Positions 23,577 through 32,680 are shown, counted from the stretch's first letter. The stretch: DNA of 64,000 nt from DATMRF01 sp035566435 (GCA_035566435.1 DATMRF010000127.1:58502-122501), one strand, 5' to 3'. The notes: generated from the letters alone by a model not told the origin. A program made the numbers and translations.

Positions 23577-24332
23577 ATGTCTTTGGTCGAACTTCGCAAC
23601 GTCAGCAAAATTTATCGTCTTGGCGACGAAGAAATCCGCGCCCTCGATGACGTGACCCTCGACATCGAGGAGGGCGAGTTCATCTCGATCATCGGCCCCT
23701 CCGGCAGCGGCAAATCGACGTTGATGCACATCCTCGGCTGCCTGGACTCCCCCAGCCACGGCACCATCCGGCTGGACGGCACCATGATAGAAAGGGCCTC
23801 CTCGCGCGAGCTCGCCGCCATTCGCAACCGGAAAATCGGATTCGTATTCCAATTCTTCAACCTGCTGCCGAAACTTAGCGTCGTTCAAAACGTCGAGCTG
23901 CCAATGATCTACAGCGGCATTTCCAGCCAGGAACGGCGCGCGCGCGCCATGACCGCGTTGGAAACCGTCGGCATGGCCAACCGGGCTAAACATCGGCCGA
24001 GCCAGCTTTCGGGCGGCCAGCAGCAGCGGGCTGCCATCGCCCGGGCTCTCGTTAACCGGCCGCGTATAATCTTTGCCGACGAACCCACCGGCAACTTGGA
24101 CTCCCACACCGGTGATGCCATCCTCCAGCTTTTCCGCACGCTCAGCCACGAAGGGCGCACAATCGTGCTGGTCACCCACGACCCTGAAATCGCCGCCGTC
24201 ACCCCGCGCCGCATCGAGATCCGCGACGGGAAGATCGCCGTCAAGGTGGACTTAACCTTGGCCGGGTTGGATCGTTTGGCCAAGACGGGCCCCTCGAGCC
24301 TGGCCGCGGCCCCATCCGGCGCCAGTGCCTAA
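23577..24332 (+). CDS. ABC transporter ATP-binding protein (MacB/LolD type)
   Basis: A 251-residue ATPase. Walker A GPSGSGKSTLMH, Q-loop FVFQFFNLLPKL, signature LSGGQQQRAAIARAL, Walker B IIFADEPTGNLD, and switch His in LVTHDPEI. The LolD/MacB subfamily is recognised by the QFFNLLP and DEPTGNLD motifs. It powers the two permeases that follow, and the permease ATG comes 3 bases after its stop. The system probably moves antibiotics, peptides or lipids across the cell envelope. Confidence 0.95.
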   Translation: MSLVELRNVSKIYRLGDEEIRALDDVTLDIEEGEFISIIGPSGSGKSTLMHILGCLDSPSHGTIRLDGTMIERASSRELAAIRNRKIGFVFQFFNLLPKLSVVQNVELPMIYSGISSQERRARAMTALETVGMANRAKHRPSQLSGGQQQRAAIARALVNRPRIIFADEPTGNLDSHTGDAILQLFRTLSHEGRTIVLVTHDPEIAAVTPRRIEIRDGKIAVKVDLTLAGLDRLAKTGPSSLAAAPSGASA

Positions 24333-24335
24333 GTG

Positions 24336-25781
24336 ATGAGACCCTCCACTTTGACTGCTACCTCCGAGGTGATTCGCCCTCCCGCGGTTCAGCTCTGGAT
24401 TACGATCCAGAGCGGTCTCAGGGAGATTTGGGCGCACAAATTCCGCTCCCTGCTGACGATGTCGGGCATTATTCTGGGCGTCGGCAGCCTGGTGGCAATG
24501 TCCGCCCTCGTCGCCGGCATGGAAAAAGGTGCCAAAGAGGCGCTGGTGGCCATCGGCGGGTTGGAGAAAGTGCGCGTCGAGGCCCAGGAACTGCCCATCG
24601 AGCAACGGCACCTCAGCGACGAAGCTGTCGGCATTACGATCAACGACGTCTATGCGCTAAGAGAGAGCGCGCCCCTGGTGACCCGCATCTCTCCTGAAAT
24701 GCGGCTGCCGGCTACCTTTTCGGCAAACGGCAAGCGCTATCGACCCTGGAACTGTGTCGGGGTCTGGCCGGTCGCACTCGAGATGAACGAGCACGTCGTC
24801 GAATACGGCCGTATGCTGAACATGATGGACGACGAGATGGCCCGCAGTGTGTGTGTCATCGGCACCGCCACCCGAGATGAACTCTGGGGTTCTCCGGAAA
24901 AGACGGGGCATGAAATCAACCCGGTCGGCGAAATTGTTTTCATCAACGGCGTGCCTTTTACCGTGATCGGCATGTTCCAATATTATGAAAGCGAGTCGGA
25001 CCGCAAGGCACGCGAGTTGGCCAAAACCCAGGCAGCCCAGCAGCCGACCGGAGGCGTCAGCCGAAACCGGGGGCACGGACGCGGACGCGGCGGCGGCGCC
25101 TTTGCGTTCAAGAATCGCACGGTTTACCTGCCCCTCAACACCGTGTGGATGAAGTTTCGTTCCGGCGCCACCTACGCGGCGATTAACGCCGCCGGCGGCG
25201 GAACGCCGGCCGGAGCGACCGGCGACCCGCGGTTGTCCGGCCTGGAACTGAAAATTGCCAGCGTGGATCTGTTGCCGGAAGCCCTGCAACAGGTCCGCAA
25301 TGTGCTCATGAGCACACACAAGGGAATCGAGGATTTCACCTTCCGCACCCAGGAAGACTGGGCGGATCAAATCAAGACCTTTGTGCACAATGCCCGGCTC
25401 AGCGGCGGGCTCATCGCCGGCATCAGCCTGCTGGTGGGCGGCATTGGCATCATGAACATTATGTTCGCCAGCATCTCGGAGCGCGTGCGCGAAATCGGCA
25501 TTCGCAAATCCGTCGGCGCCGCCACCCTCGATATCTTTATTCAAATCCTGGTTGAGGCCCTTGTGGTCGCCATCCTCGGAGGCTTGGCTGGGTTGGGTTT
25601 CTCTTTCATCCTGGTCTACGGCATCAACAACGTCTCGCCAACCGATAACGCCCCGATTGTCACCGTCCTGGCCCTATCCGTGGCTTTCGGCTTCAGCGTC
25701 CTGGTAGGCATTTTGGCTGGAATCTTCCCGGCGATCAAAGCGGCCAAACTCAACCCCATCCAGGCATTGAGGTATGAGTAG
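24336..25781 (+). CDS. MacB-type ABC permease 1
   Basis: A 481-residue permease with one N-terminal helix, a large periplasmic MacB_PCD domain and a C-terminal FtsX domain with three helices. Landmarks: EIWAHKFRSLLTMSGIILGV, a VCVIGTATRDELWG segment, SLLVGGIGIMNIMFASISER, REIGIRKSVGA, and a final GIFPAIKAAKLNPIQALRYE. An Arg/Gly-rich insertion (SRNRGHGRGRGGG) sits in the periplasmic domain. Nine bases separate it from the second permease. The ATPase is encoded separately, unlike the single fused MacB of enterobacteria. Confidence 0.93.
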   Translation: MRPSTLTATSEVIRPPAVQLWITIQSGLREIWAHKFRSLLTMSGIILGVGSLVAMSALVAGMEKGAKEALVAIGGLEKVRVEAQELPIEQRHLSDEAVGITINDVYALRESAPLVTRISPEMRLPATFSANGKRYRPWNCVGVWPVALEMNEHVVEYGRMLNMMDDEMARSVCVIGTATRDELWGSPEKTGHEINPVGEIVFINGVPFTVIGMFQYYESESDRKARELAKTQAAQQPTGGVSRNRGHGRGRGGGAFAFKNRTVYLPLNTVWMKFRSGATYAAINAAGGGTPAGATGDPRLSGLELKIASVDLLPEALQQVRNVLMSTHKGIEDFTFRTQEDWADQIKTFVHNARLSGGLIAGISLLVGGIGIMNIMFASISERVREIGIRKSVGAATLDIFIQILVEALVVAILGGLAGLGFSFILVYGINNVSPTDNAPIVTVLALSVAFGFSVLVGILAGIFPAIKAAKLNPIQALRYE

Positions 25782-25790
25782 GACCCGAGC

Positions 25791-27140
25791 ATGACTCTCT
25801 CCAACACCATCCTCGTCGGTCTTAAAGAAGTCTGGGCACACAAGCTTCGCTCCATTCTCACTATGCTCGGCATCATCCTCGGTGTGGGCAGCCTCGTCGG
25901 CATGGCGGCCATCATCAAGGGCATGGAAAACGGGATGCGGGAGACCATGATCGCCATGGGCGGAGCCGACAAAGTCTTGTTGGAGGAGGAGGATGTGCCT
26001 GCCGAGCAGGAACAACTGTCGGACCAGGCCCCGGGACGCACCATGGCGGATGTCGAGGCGCTGCGCGATTGCGCCCCGTTGTTACGCCTGATTTCGCCCG
26101 AGATGTCCGTCGGCGACGTCGCCGTTACCCGTGCGGATAAGATGGTGGTGCCCAACGAGACGGTCGGTGTCTCGCCCGCGGTGCTCGATATGAACCTTCA
26201 CACGCTCGAGTATGGCCGGTTTTTCACGGACATCGACGAGGAGAACGCCAACGCCGTGTGCGTCATTGGCACCGGGATTCGCGACGAGCTGTTTGGTTCC
26301 GCGGAACAAACAGGAAAAGAGATTGTTCCGGTGGGCGAGGTGATCAACCTGAACGGCCAGCCTTTTACCATCGTCGGCATGTTCACGCACTACGAAAGCG
26401 AACAGGATAAGAAGGAGCGATTACAAGCCAAAGAGCACCCGCAGGAGCCACGAGCCGGCCCGGCGCGAAGAAGAGGCTGGGGCCACGGAAACTGGGCCTT
26501 CCGCCGAAAAAACTACACGCTATACATGCCGCTCAACACCGCGTGGATGCGCTTCCGCTCAGCGGTCAGCAACGGCACCCCCGACAACCGGCTTTCGGAT
26601 ATCGACCTGAAAGTGGCTGACCTGGAACACCTCGAGCCCGCACTGCAACAGGCTCGGAACGTTCTGATGGCTACGCATCGGGGCATCGAGGATTTCGGCT
26701 TCCGCACGCAGGAGAATCAACTGCAGAGCATCAACCAGCAGATTCACAATGCGCGCATGAGCGGCGGCATTATCGCCGCCATCAGCCTGCTGGTCGGCGG
26801 CATCGGCATCATGAATATCATGTTGGCCAGCATCAACGAACGGATTCGCGAAATTGGCATTTGCAAGGCGGTTGGCGCCACCGGTCTTGCGATCTTTACC
26901 CAGGTTTTGATCGAAAGCGTAGTGATCGCCCTGCTCGGCGCTGCGCTGGGGGTCGTCTTTTCCTACGGATTCGTCCGCGGACTCGAGCAGGTCAGCCCGG
27001 TCGCCAACACCCCCGTGATCACCCCGTTGGCACTGCTTGTCGCGGTCGCATTCAGCGCCGCCGTTGGCGTCATCGCCGGCCTGTTCCCCGCCTTCAAGGC
27101 TGCCAACCTCGATCCCATCCAGGCGCTGCGCTACGAATAA
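25791..27140 (+). CDS. MacB-type ABC permease 2 (paralogue of permease 1)
   Basis: A 449-residue paralogue of the preceding gene with the same order: EVWAHKLRSILTMLGIILGV at the start, VCVIGTGIRDELFGSAEQTG, SLLVGGIGIMNIMLASINER, REIGICKAVGA, and GLFPAFKAANLDPIQALRYE at the end. It also carries an Arg/Gly/Trp-rich insertion (RRRGWGHGNWAFRR) at the equivalent place. Two permeases with one ATPase suggest a heterodimeric transporter. The two genes arose by tandem duplication. Confidence 0.93.
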   Translation: MTLSNTILVGLKEVWAHKLRSILTMLGIILGVGSLVGMAAIIKGMENGMRETMIAMGGADKVLLEEEDVPAEQEQLSDQAPGRTMADVEALRDCAPLLRLISPEMSVGDVAVTRADKMVVPNETVGVSPAVLDMNLHTLEYGRFFTDIDEENANAVCVIGTGIRDELFGSAEQTGKEIVPVGEVINLNGQPFTIVGMFTHYESEQDKKERLQAKEHPQEPRAGPARRRGWGHGNWAFRRKNYTLYMPLNTAWMRFRSAVSNGTPDNRLSDIDLKVADLEHLEPALQQARNVLMATHRGIEDFGFRTQENQLQSINQQIHNARMSGGIIAAISLLVGGIGIMNIMLASINERIREIGICKAVGATGLAIFTQVLIESVVIALLGAALGVVFSYGFVRGLEQVSPVANTPVITPLALLVAVAFSAAVGVIAGLFPAFKAANLDPIQALRYE

Positions 27141-27232
27141 AGCCACCCTCCCGCTACTCAGCGGCGATCTTGATTTTGTCGTAGAAAGACAAGCGTCACA
27201 AAGCAAGTCTGGGCCACCCGTGGCAGGCCGCT

Positions 27233-27730
27233 TCAGGTTGGGTTCGTGTCGTCTCCTTCACCACCCATTTGCCGCGCCAGCTTTTTCCGCTGATGGCGCG
27301 CGACGATGCGTCTGGTCACCAGGAAAAAAAGTCCGGCCACGGGCGCACCACAAAGCGCTGAGCCGACCAGCAGCGGTTTGCCAACGGTAACGAAGGTCGT
27401 CCAATTGCGCCATGCGTGCGGTGGCCAGTTTGGCCGGGCCGAGACCGGCCATTGGGCGTTCAAGAACCAATAACCCAGCCGATATTCCGCCAGGTAGATG
27501 ACTGGCATGAAGGGCAGGATAATATCGTGCAGCGTGGTCGCGATGACTGCCGCCAGGATGTTGCTCCCGGTCAACCAGGCAAACACCATCGCGGACAGAG
27601 TTTTGAGACCGAACAGCGGTGTAAAACCAAAGAAAATGCCGATGGCAACTCCGCCGGCAATCGCTTCCGGCGTATCGCGAATGGCCAGGAGCTTCAGCGA
27701 ATGGCGTTGGAACCAGGCACGGAGGTTCAC
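27233..27730 (-). CDS. DUF2062 membrane protein
   Basis: A 165-residue protein with the DUF2062 layout: an amphipathic start (WFQRHSLKLLAIRDTPEAIA), GGVAIGIFFGFTPLFGLKTL, a second hydrophobic span (AWLTGSNILAAVIATTLHDI) and a third near the C-terminus (LLVGSALCGAPVAGLFFLV). The function of this family is unknown; in some bacteria members are linked with cell-envelope glycosyltransferases. Its start overlaps the stop of the hisA-like gene upstream by 4 bases, so the two are co-translated. Confidence 0.85.
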   Translation of the reverse strand: MNLRAWFQRHSLKLLAIRDTPEAIAGGVAIGIFFGFTPLFGLKTLSAMVFAWLTGSNILAAVIATTLHDIILPFMPVIYLAEYRLGYWFLNAQWPVSARPNWPPHAWRNWTTFVTVGKPLLVGSALCGAPVAGLFFLVTRRIVARHQRKKLARQMGGEGDDTNPT

Positions 27731-28524
27731 CGGCGCGCCTCCACATCCGGACTCCGGGACCGGGCCTCCGATTGCCGGTTGAACGCGACCGCATCAGCGT
27801 ACCGCACGCCCGCCCCGCCGAAAATATCCAGTGCCGAACCGATTGTCAGGTCAACCCGCCCCTGCCCCAGCCGCGTCACCGTTTCCAGGTCGACCAGCGA
27901 GTTCGCGCCACCGGCATACGTTGCCGGAATTGGAGACCATTGGCCGAGGCACGATACGAGCCCCTCGTCGATGCCGCCACAGAGTCCTTCCACATCGACA
28001 GCGTGAATCAGGAACTCCGCACTCCAGCCGGCGAGTTTCTGCAGGTTCTCAGCGTTGATGACAGTCTTGGTAAACTTTTGCCAGCGGTCCGCCACGACAA
28101 AATAATCATCGCCGCGCCGGCGGCAGCTCAAGTCCAGAACCAGACGCTCTTTGCCAATGGCGTGCACTAGGTCCTGCAGACGCCCCCAATCCACCTCGCC
28201 CGCGTGGAAAATCCAGGAAGTAACAATCACGTGTGATGCCCCGGCATCGAGCCACCCGCGCGCATTTTCCAGGCTCACCCCGCCGCCCACCTGCAGTCCG
28301 CCCGGGTAAGCCCGCAACGCCGCCCGGGCTTCGGACTCATTACCGGGTCCGAGCATGATCACGTGGCCCCCTTTTAGGCCATCCCGGCGATACAGTTCGG
28401 CATACCACGCCGCCGGCCGTTCCGAAACAAAGTGGGTTCGCAGGTTTCCCGCTTCGCCCGCAAGAGTGCCGCCGACGATTTGTTTTACTTTGCCGTCATG
28501 CAGATCGATGCACGGACGAAACAT
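27727..28524 (-). CDS. hisA: Eukaryotic-type HisA (ProFAR isomerase)
   Basis: A 265-residue (beta/alpha)8 enzyme of histidine synthesis that isomerises the phosphoribosylformimino intermediate. It matches the fungal/plant HIS6 type, not the usual bacterial one: CIDLHDGKVKQIVGGTL at the start, HVIMLGPGNESEARAAL, QVGGGVSLENA, VIVTSWIFH, LVLDLSCRRR, FLIHAVDVEGLCGGIDE, TYAGGANSLVDLE and LTIGSALDIFGG. The eukaryotic version has this SCR and VEGLCGGID sequence. The C-terminal 20 residues are a low-complexity tail. No other his gene is in the window. Acquisition by lateral transfer is likely. Confidence 0.88.
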   Translation of the reverse strand: MFRPCIDLHDGKVKQIVGGTLAGEAGNLRTHFVSERPAAWYAELYRRDGLKGGHVIMLGPGNESEARAALRAYPGGLQVGGGVSLENARGWLDAGASHVIVTSWIFHAGEVDWGRLQDLVHAIGKERLVLDLSCRRRGDDYFVVADRWQKFTKTVINAENLQKLAGWSAEFLIHAVDVEGLCGGIDEGLVSCLGQWSPIPATYAGGANSLVDLETVTRLGQGRVDLTIGSALDIFGGAGVRYADAVAFNRQSEARSRSPDVEARR

Positions 28525-28821
28525 TATCTAACCCTAGAGGTCGGCGCGCGAAATTCAAAGCCGAATATAACCCGGGGCGCCGGGGCGAGGACGGCCACGT
28601 CCCCATGTTCCAACCGTGACCCGGGGCGGGGACGGCCACGTCCCCGTTCCAACCCCTTGATTGAGAAAATGCGGAGCCGTGCCCGTCCCCGCCCCAAGCT
28701 CGCTGCGCCGCCTTCAGGCCTGAGGACTCCGGGCCGGCGTAATGAGCATTGACACCGCGCCTTGAAAAACCTATCGGATAAAGCGAGAAAGAAACTCCTG
28801 TTTTAAACTCGAAACTGACTT
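28525..28821. repeat. GC-rich direct repeat GGGACGGCCACGTCCCC
   Basis: Two direct copies, CGGGGCGAGGACGGCCACGT... (28581-28615) and CGGGGCGGGGACGGCCACGT... (28622-28654), each containing a palindromic GGACGGCCACGTCC core and ending GTTCCAACC. A related inverted piece CCGTCCCCGCCCC lies at 28683-28695. No gene is seen here; the promoter of the beta-barrel gene should be near 28780. Confidence 0.65.
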
Positions 28822-29502
28822 ATGAAACGACTTGCTATTCCACTCGTTCTGCTCGCGACGTCATCAGGCTTCCTGCTTTTTTCGGCCGGCACCGCCAGCG
28901 CGCAAAGCACACCCTTCTACCTCAAGGGAGACCTCGGGGGCAATCTGACCCAGGATCTCGACCTGAGAGAATTCTTCGGCCCTGTCGCCCCGGGCAGCAA
29001 AGTAAAGCTCGATCCCGGCGTTAGGGCCGGCATTACCGGCGGCTACCAGTTTTGCGACTTCTTTGCGGGTGAAGCCGAGGTCGGATTCTTGGGGAACCGG
29101 ATCGATTCGATCACGGGTGCGAGCCGGGTTCATGACGCCCGGTTCGCCAACGTGCCGGTGATGGTAAACGCAAAACTGCAGTATCCGAATCGCTCTCCTT
29201 TGACCCCTTACATCGGCGCGGGCGTCGGCTTTTCAGAAGCGATCATTGACGTTGATCAGATTACCATCGGCGGCACCACCTTGCATGGGAGCACCTCGGA
29301 TACGGTGTTCGCCTACCAGGCGTTTGCGGGACTTCGTTACACGCTCAATGACCACATGGGCCTGAGCGTTGAGTATCATTACTTCGCCGCGGATAGCCCC
29401 AAGTGGCAGGCGGATTTCAGTTTTGGAACGCCTTCAGACACGATGAGCTTCGGCCCCGCCCGTACGCACGCTCTCAGCGTGGCGTTCGATTTCCGGTTTT
29501 AG
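28822..29502 (+). CDS. Outer-membrane beta-barrel protein
   Basis: A 226-residue exported protein with a clear signal peptide (MKRLAIPLVLLATSSGFLLF, cleavage after ASAQS). The mature part is an eight-stranded OmpA/OmpW-like barrel: FYLKGDLGGNLTQDLDL, GITGGYQFCDFFAGEAEVGF, LTPYIGAGVGFSEA, FAGLRYTLNDHMGLSVEYHY, and a terminal ALSVAFDFRF that ends in Phe, as needed for insertion by the BAM complex. The role (adhesion, porin or structural) cannot be told. Alone on its transcript. Confidence 0.85.
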   Translation: MKRLAIPLVLLATSSGFLLFSAGTASAQSTPFYLKGDLGGNLTQDLDLREFFGPVAPGSKVKLDPGVRAGITGGYQFCDFFAGEAEVGFLGNRIDSITGASRVHDARFANVPVMVNAKLQYPNRSPLTPYIGAGVGFSEAIIDVDQITIGGTTLHGSTSDTVFAYQAFAGLRYTLNDHMGLSVEYHYFAADSPKWQADFSFGTPSDTMSFGPARTHALSVAFDFRF

Positions 29503-29618
29503 CCCGACTATTTCATTCCCCGAACGAAATCTCAACAGTCCGGAGCGCTGGCAGGCCTGAAATATCCGGGTTAGCAGGGCGCTCGGCGCCTCGACAAAGC
29601 GCCCGTCGGCGGATTAGA

Positions 29619-30416
29619 ATGCGTGCAATGTCGTTGTCCAATCAACCGTTGGTAATTGCCGGGCGGATTTTCCGTTCGCGCTTGCTCCTGGGCACAGGCA
29701 AATTCTCTTCTCCCGAAACCATGCGCGCCGCGCTCGAAGCCAGCGGTACGGAACTGGTAACAGTGGCCTTGCGCCGCGCCGATTTGAGCGGGAAGAAAGA
29801 CCCCTTCGCCAACATTCTGGAGTTCATCGACCCAAAAAGATTCCTGCTGCTGCCCAATACCAGCGGCGCGATGAACGCAGAGGAAGCCGTTCGCCTCGCC
29901 CGGTTGGCTGCCGCAGCCGGCCTCCCCAAGTGGGTGAAGCTGGAAATTCACCCGGACCCTCGTTACCTGCTGCCCGACCCCGTGGAAACCCTCAGGGCAG
30001 CCGAGATCCTGGTGCGCGAGGGCTTTACCGTTCTGCCCTACATTAATGCCGACCCGGTCCTGGCCAAAAGGCTTCAGGACCTGGGCACCGCAACGGTCAT
30101 GCCGCTGGGTTCGCCCATCGGCTCCAATCGCGGGCTCCAAACCCGCGAGCAACTCCGAATCATTATCGAACAAGCGACCGTGCCGGTGGTGGTTGACGCG
30201 GGTTTGGGCGCCCCCAGCCACGCGGCAGAAGCAATGGAGCTGGGCGCCGACGCGGTCCTGGTCAACACCGCCATCGCCGTCAGCAGCGACCCCAACCGCA
30301 TGGCGCTCGCCTTTAAAATGGCGGTTGAAGCAGGCCGGGCCGCTTATGAATCCGGACTCGCAGCACCGGAGGAATCGGCCAGCGCGACCAGCCCGCTCAC
30401 CGCGTTTTTGGATTGA
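29619..30416 (+). CDS. thiG: Thiazole synthase
   Basis: A TIM-barrel enzyme that makes the thiazole phosphate of thiamine from DXP, dehydroglycine and ThiS-thiocarboxylate. Motifs: VIAGRIFRSRLLLGTGKF, LLPNTSGAMNAEEAVRLARL, WVKLEIHPDPRYLLPDPVET (Schiff-base Lys in VKLEI), PYINADPVLAKRL, MPLGSPIGSNRGL, VVVDAGLGAPSHAAEAMELG and DAVLVNTAIAVSSDP. ATGs at 29619 and 29628 are both possible starts. ThiS, ThiF and ThiH are not adjacent. It begins a same-strand run of cofactor genes. Confidence 0.96.
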   Translation: MRAMSLSNQPLVIAGRIFRSRLLLGTGKFSSPETMRAALEASGTELVTVALRRADLSGKKDPFANILEFIDPKRFLLLPNTSGAMNAEEAVRLARLAAAAGLPKWVKLEIHPDPRYLLPDPVETLRAAEILVREGFTVLPYINADPVLAKRLQDLGTATVMPLGSPIGSNRGLQTREQLRIIIEQATVPVVVDAGLGAPSHAAEAMELGADAVLVNTAIAVSSDPNRMALAFKMAVEAGRAAYESGLAAPEESASATSPLTAFLD

Positions 30417-30434
30417 AGGCAACCTGAAAGCCAG

Positions 30435-31448
30435 ATGAATCACACCGCCGTTTCGGCAAACCGGGTCAAGCAACTGGTGTCTCGCGCCGGGCAAACGCGC
30501 CTCCTGGTGATTGGCGACGTCATGCTCGACCAGTTTATTTGGGGCAGCGTCGCCCGCATTTCGCCCGAAGCGCCAGTTCCGGTCGTGGATTTCGAACGCG
30601 AAAGCTTCATGCCCGGCGGCGCTGCCAATGTGGCGCGTAACCTCACAGCCCTGCGCGTCCCGGCCGAACTGTTCGGCGTCATCGGCCGCGACCCTGCGGC
30701 CGGGCAACTAAAGCGCCTCCTCGCCACGCACCACATCGGCTGCCAGGGCATCGTCGCCAGTGGCACGCGCCGCACTTGCGTCAAGACGCGGATCGTCGCC
30801 CACAAACAACAGGTCGTCCGCATCGACCGCGAAACCCGGGACGCTCTGGACCCGGTGTTGACGCGACGCCTGCTGAGCGAATTGGAGGCGAGGCTGCCCG
30901 GGACCGCGGCCGTCATCATCGGCGATTACGGCAAGGGCGTCGTCACCCAGCCTCTGCTGGAGCAGCTCAAGAAGCTTTGTCGCCGACGCGGTATCTGGCT
31001 TAGCGTCGACCCCAAACCGATTCACCATTTGGACCTCACCGGGCTTTCCCTCATCACTCCCAACCGCAAGGAAACCTTCGAATTAGCCAAGCTTCCTGAC
31101 GAGACCCGGAATCAAAATCCACTCGCGGACGCCGACCTGCTGCGCGCCGCCGACAAGCTCCTCCGCGAACTCCGCCCCGCCGTGTTGCTCATCACACTCG
31201 GAGAACTGGGCATGCTCCTCTGCGAACGCGGTCGCCCCCCCTTCAATATTCCCACCGTTGCCCAGGAAGTGTTCGACGTGTCGGGCGCCGGTGACACGGT
31301 CATTGCAACGTTCACGCTCGCGATTGCCGCCGGTGCCTCGCCGGTGGAAGCCGCCCTCATTTCCAACCACGCCGCGGGCATCGTGGTTGGCAAGATCGGC
31401 ACCGCGACCGTCGTGCCGGAAGAGCTGGTGGCGAGTTTTGGGCGCTAA
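30435..31448 (+). CDS. hldA: D-glycero-beta-D-manno-heptose-7-phosphate kinase
   Basis: A 337-residue PfkB-family kinase equivalent to the first domain of HldE (RfaE). It phosphorylates D,D-heptose 7-phosphate at O1 for ADP-heptose and LPS core synthesis. Motifs: LLVIGDVMLDQFIWGSVARI, SPEAPVPVVDFE, FMPGGAANVARNLTALRVPA, a VSGAGDTVIATF catalytic loop (Asp of GAGDT is the base) and HAAGIVVGKIGTATV. The nucleotidyltransferase domain of HldE is absent, so a separate HldC must exist elsewhere. It starts 18 bases after thiG. Confidence 0.93.
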   Translation: MNHTAVSANRVKQLVSRAGQTRLLVIGDVMLDQFIWGSVARISPEAPVPVVDFERESFMPGGAANVARNLTALRVPAELFGVIGRDPAAGQLKRLLATHHIGCQGIVASGTRRTCVKTRIVAHKQQVVRIDRETRDALDPVLTRRLLSELEARLPGTAAVIIGDYGKGVVTQPLLEQLKKLCRRRGIWLSVDPKPIHHLDLTGLSLITPNRKETFELAKLPDETRNQNPLADADLLRAADKLLRELRPAVLLITLGELGMLLCERGRPPFNIPTVAQEVFDVSGAGDTVIATFTLAIAAGASPVEAALISNHAAGIVVGKIGTATVVPEELVASFGR

Positions 31449-31463
31449 GTGGTCACAAAAGGG

Positions 31464-32231
31464 ATGAAAGTTACAGCCGAAGAACTCCGCGCGATGAAAG
31501 CGCGCGGGGAAAAGATCGCCTCCCTGACGGCCTATGATTTCCCCATGGCCAGGTTGCTCGACGAGGCGGGCATTCCGCTGCTGCTCGTCGGCGATTCTCT
31601 CGGGATGGTTGTCCTGGGTTATCCGGACACGACGCACGTGACCATGACCGAAATGGAGCATCACGTTCGCGCCGCGGCCCGGGCAAAACCGCGGGCGCTG
31701 CTGATCTCCGACCTGCCTTATCGCAGCTACCAAACTGTCGAGACCGCCGTGGCCAACGCGAAACGGCTCGTTGCGGCCGGCGCCGAAGGGGTCAAAGCCG
31801 AAGGTGGCCTCGAAATCCTTGACCAGGTTCGGGCGATTCTCGCCAGCGGGATTCCCTTCTTGGGCCATTTAGGCATGCTGCCGCAGCACGTGCTCGAGGA
31901 AGGCGGGTATCACATCAAGGGAAAACACGAATTGGAGCACCAGGCCTTGTTGAGCGATGCCTTGGCGCTCGCGAGCGCGGGCGCTTTTGCCATCGTGTTG
32001 GAGTTGGTCGCCCCGGCGGTGGCGAAGGAGATCACCCAGCTCATTCCCATCCCCACCATCGGCATCGGCGCTGGACCGGATTGCGATGGTCAGATCCTGG
32101 TCACCCCGGATTTGCTGGGGATGCTGCCATGGTACAGTCTCAAACACGTCAAACCCAAACTCAATGCCGCCGAGCAAATGCGAACGGTCGTCAAACAGTG
32201 GAAGGAATCAGTCACCAAACCAGCCAGGTGA
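31464..32231 (+). CDS. panB: 3-methyl-2-oxobutanoate hydroxymethyltransferase
   Basis: First committed enzyme of pantothenate synthesis: transfers a hydroxymethyl group from methylene-THF to ketoisovalerate. Motifs: SLTAYDFPMARLLDEAGIP, LLVGDSLGMVVLGYPDT, AKPRALLISDLPYRSY, GAEGVKAEGG, PFLGHLGMLPQHV, IGIGAGPDCDGQILV and DLLGM. I start at the ATG at 31464; a GTG at 31449 immediately after the hldA stop is the alternative. Its TGA overlaps the GTG of moaC. No panC follows. Confidence 0.96.
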   Translation: MKVTAEELRAMKARGEKIASLTAYDFPMARLLDEAGIPLLLVGDSLGMVVLGYPDTTHVTMTEMEHHVRAAARAKPRALLISDLPYRSYQTVETAVANAKRLVAAGAEGVKAEGGLEILDQVRAILASGIPFLGHLGMLPQHVLEEGGYHIKGKHELEHQALLSDALALASAGAFAIVLELVAPAVAKEITQLIPIPTIGIGAGPDCDGQILVTPDLLGMLPWYSLKHVKPKLNAAEQMRTVVKQWKESVTKPAR

Positions 32232-32680
32232 GTAAGTTGACCCATATCGATGCCCGGGGGAATGCCAGGATGGTCGATGTTTCGGCCAAGCCGGTGATGT
32301 TCCGGGAAGCGGTCGCGCGCGGCGAAGTTCGATTGCAAGCCCCTACGTTGAAATTAATCCAGGCCCGCGCCGTCGCCAAGGGAGATGTCCTGTCGGCCGC
32401 GCGTCTGGCGGGCATTTTGGCCGCAAAGAAGACCGCTGAGCTCATTCCGCTTTGCCATCCCCTGCCCCTCACGCACTGCCACGTGGATTGCGCAATACCA
32501 AAGAGCCACGATCGTATTGTGATCACCGCCTCCGCGAAGATTGCCGCGCAAACCGGCGTCGAAATGGAAGCCCTTACTGCGGTCAGCGTCGCCGCATTGA
32601 CTATCTATGATATGTGCAAAGCCGTTGATAAGCAGATGCGGATAACCGACATCAGACTCGTGTCGAAGAGTAAGAGGTGA
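32228..32680 (+). CDS. moaC: Cyclic pyranopterin monophosphate synthase
   Basis: A 150-residue molybdenum-cofactor enzyme that converts 8-oxo-3',8-cH2GTP to cPMP. Motifs: THIDARGNARMVDVSAKPV, IPLCHPLPLTHC, GVEMEALTAVSVAALTIYDM with the conserved Asp/Met, and CKAVDKQMRI. The GTG start at 32228 gives the standard MSKLTHID opening and overlaps the panB stop by 4 bases (GTGA). moaA is not in the window. Confidence 0.96.
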   Translation: MSKLTHIDARGNARMVDVSAKPVMFREAVARGEVRLQAPTLKLIQARAVAKGDVLSAARLAGILAAKKTAELIPLCHPLPLTHCHVDCAIPKSHDRIVITASAKIAAQTGVEMEALTAVSVAALTIYDMCKAVDKQMRITDIRLVSKSKR

